Shown here: positions 62,874 through 64,000 of the stretch, one piece after another
Layout: the number at the start of each line of letters is the position of its first letter
How positions within the stretch are numbered: the stretch's first letter is position 1
Source: Amaranthus tricolor
Taxonomy: Eukaryota > Streptophyta > Magnoliopsida > Caryophyllales > Amaranthaceae
Direction of reading: 5' to 3'
DNA: 64,000 nt
Assembly (NCBI RefSeq): GCF_026212465.1
Contig: NC_080059.1
Location: 23,677,329-23,741,328, forward strand
Notes under the pieces: model-generated
Told to the model about the DNA's origin: nothing
Database searches by the model: none
The model's input: only the letters and a program-made list of their open reading frames with translations
Position numbers and translations under genes: made by a program

Positions 62874-64000
62874 AGGTTGAGCTACTTTATGCGCAAAAGT
62901 GCCAAAAACGCTTCAAAACTCTTAAAATCACAACTTAATACGTAATTTCTTACATATGACGATGATTTTGAATTCTAACCACTTCAACAAAATAATATAT
63001 ACCACATAGTGTTGTGTGCCAAGTTTCGTGCTAAACAAACCAAGTTTGAGCTACTTTATGCGCAAAAGGGCCAAAAACGCTAAAAAACCCTTAAAATCGC
63101 AACTTAACAAGTAATTTCTAGCATATGACTATGATTTTCAATTCTAACTACTTCAACACAATAATATATACCAAATAGAGTTGTGTTCGCGCAAAACAAA
63201 CCAAGTTTGAGCTACTATATGCGCAAAAGTGCCAAAAATGCTTAAAAACCGTTAAAATCGAAACATAACAAGTAATTTCTAGCATATGACTATGATTTTC
63301 AATTCAAACCACTTCAACACAATAATATATACCAAATAGCGTTGTGTGCAAATTTCGTGCAAAACAAACCAAGTTTGAGCTACTTTATGCGCAAAAGGGC
63401 CAAAAACGCTAAAAAACCCTTAAAATCGCAACTTAACAAGTAATTTCTAGCATATGACTATGAGTTTCAATTCAAACCACTTCAACAAAATAATATATAC
63501 CAAATAGCGTTGTGTGCAAAGTTTCGTGCAAAACAAACAAAGTTTGAGCTACTTGATGCGCAAAAGTGCCAAAAATACTTAAAACCCTTAAAATCGCAAC
63601 TTAACACGCAATTCTAGCATATGACTATGATTTTAAATTCTAACCACTTCAACACAATAATATATACCAAATAGTGTTGTGTGCCAAGTTTCGTAAAAAA
63701 CAAACCAAGTTTGAGCTACTTTATGCGCAAAAGGGCCAAAAAACTCTTAAAAACCGTTAAAATCGCAACATAACAAGTAATTTCTAGCATATGACTGTGA
63801 TTTTCAATTCAAACCACTTCAACACAATAATATATACCAAATAGTGTTGTGTGCCAAGTTTCGTGCAAAACAAACCAAGGTTGAGCTACTTTATGCGCAA
63901 AAGTGCCAAAAACGCTTCAAAACCCGTAAAATCGCAACTTAATACGTAATTTCTTACATATGACGATGATTTTGAATTCTAACCACTTCAACAAAATAAT

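Larger units (their letters stand above)
3220..64000. repeat. Tandem satellite array, about 168-bp monomer, head to tail
   Basis: Roughly 360 monomers follow one another in the same orientation with no inversion, insertion of other sequence or gene seen. Monomers are mostly 167-169 bp; one type is 161 bp. Each starts with a (g)tttgagctac block, then tgcgcaaaag, several A-runs, a conserved ttaaaatcgcaac core, a catatgac block, ccacttcaaca, taatatatacc and a tttcgtgc block before the next monomer. This length is common for plant centromeric satellites, but centromere function cannot be shown here. I do not recognise the family. Apart from the 100-N gap, the entire stretch is accounted for by this satellite. 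Confidence 0.97.
51669..64000. repeat. Right block: more diverged monomers with J-K-L-M cassettes
   Basis: The same satellite continues, but monomers differ more from one another than on the left: cttagcacgc, tttgatctac, cctagcatatgcgtatg, tgtcgtgtgcc, acgacatagtgttatg and catatgaaaatg appear only here. A-B-I-H and D-E-F-G runs of the left type lie between. Near-identical runs recur at irregular spacing, for example 56224 and 59090 (about 2,866 bp, 17 monomers) and 60774 and 63794 (about 3,020 bp, 18 monomers). The array runs off the window at 64000. Confidence 0.75.

Noticed and set aside
3220..64000. Telomere-like acccttaaa in each monomer
   Set aside because: It resembles the plant telomere unit ccctaaa but has an extra T and never repeats in tandem; chance similarity is enough.
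3220..64000. CRISPR-like regular repeats
   Set aside because: There are no short repeats separated by unique spacers; whole monomers are alike and the context is a plant genome.

Overview
The window looks like plant nuclear heterochromatin. Two kinds of sequence fill it: a piece of an endogenous pararetrovirus (family Caulimoviridae, which integrates into plant genomes) at positions 1-3217 on the minus strand, and then about 60.8 kb of one tandem satellite running unbroken, in one orientation, to the right edge. One run of exactly 100 N (51569-51668) is an assembly gap. I see no host protein gene, tRNA, rRNA or CRISPR array. The species cannot be named from the sequence alone; I do not recognise the satellite.

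Region 1-3217: read on the minus strand in one frame, this is an open frame of about 1,072 codons with no stop. It carries, in order, a caulimovirid coat-protein core, a basic stretch, a CCHC zinc knuckle, a Ser/Glu-rich linker, a long low-complexity spacer, a retropepsin-like protease (DSGA) and a reverse transcriptase up to and beyond YIDD. It leaves the window at position 1 before RNase H. Fusion of coat protein, protease and RT in one frame fits a petuvirus/florendovirus-like or badnavirus-like polyprotein; the wording of the coat motifs leans to the former. The upstream part of the frame (movement protein and true start) is missing: a 651-bp tandem duplication of coat sequence begins and is cut off after 128 bp by the satellite.

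Region 3220-64000: about 360 head-to-tail monomers of roughly 168 bp. They fall into recurring types, called A-G here, plus H, I and, right of the gap, J-M. Their order gives higher-order repeats (HORs): a basic 7-mer A-B-C-D-E-F-G of 1,171 bp; an 11-mer of 1,847 bp (the 7-mer plus a four-monomer insertion), six copies at 9996-21078, with alternate copies marked so that two 22-mers can be seen; seven homogenised 7-mers at 25262-33464; two 15-mers at 33465-38487; a CDE trimer three times at 46554-48076; and mixed or hybrid stretches between. Right of the gap the monomers are visibly more diverged and a new four-monomer cassette (J-K-L-M) recurs five times at irregular spacing.

The parts do not form a pathway. 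The picture is a centromere- or pericentromere-like satellite array evolving by unequal exchange and conversion, with a structurally young-looking pararetroviral fragment abutting its left edge. Centromere identity is inference and would need CENH3 data. Monomer types were assigned by reading diagnostic bases by eye; boundaries should be good to a few bases, but no alignment was computed.
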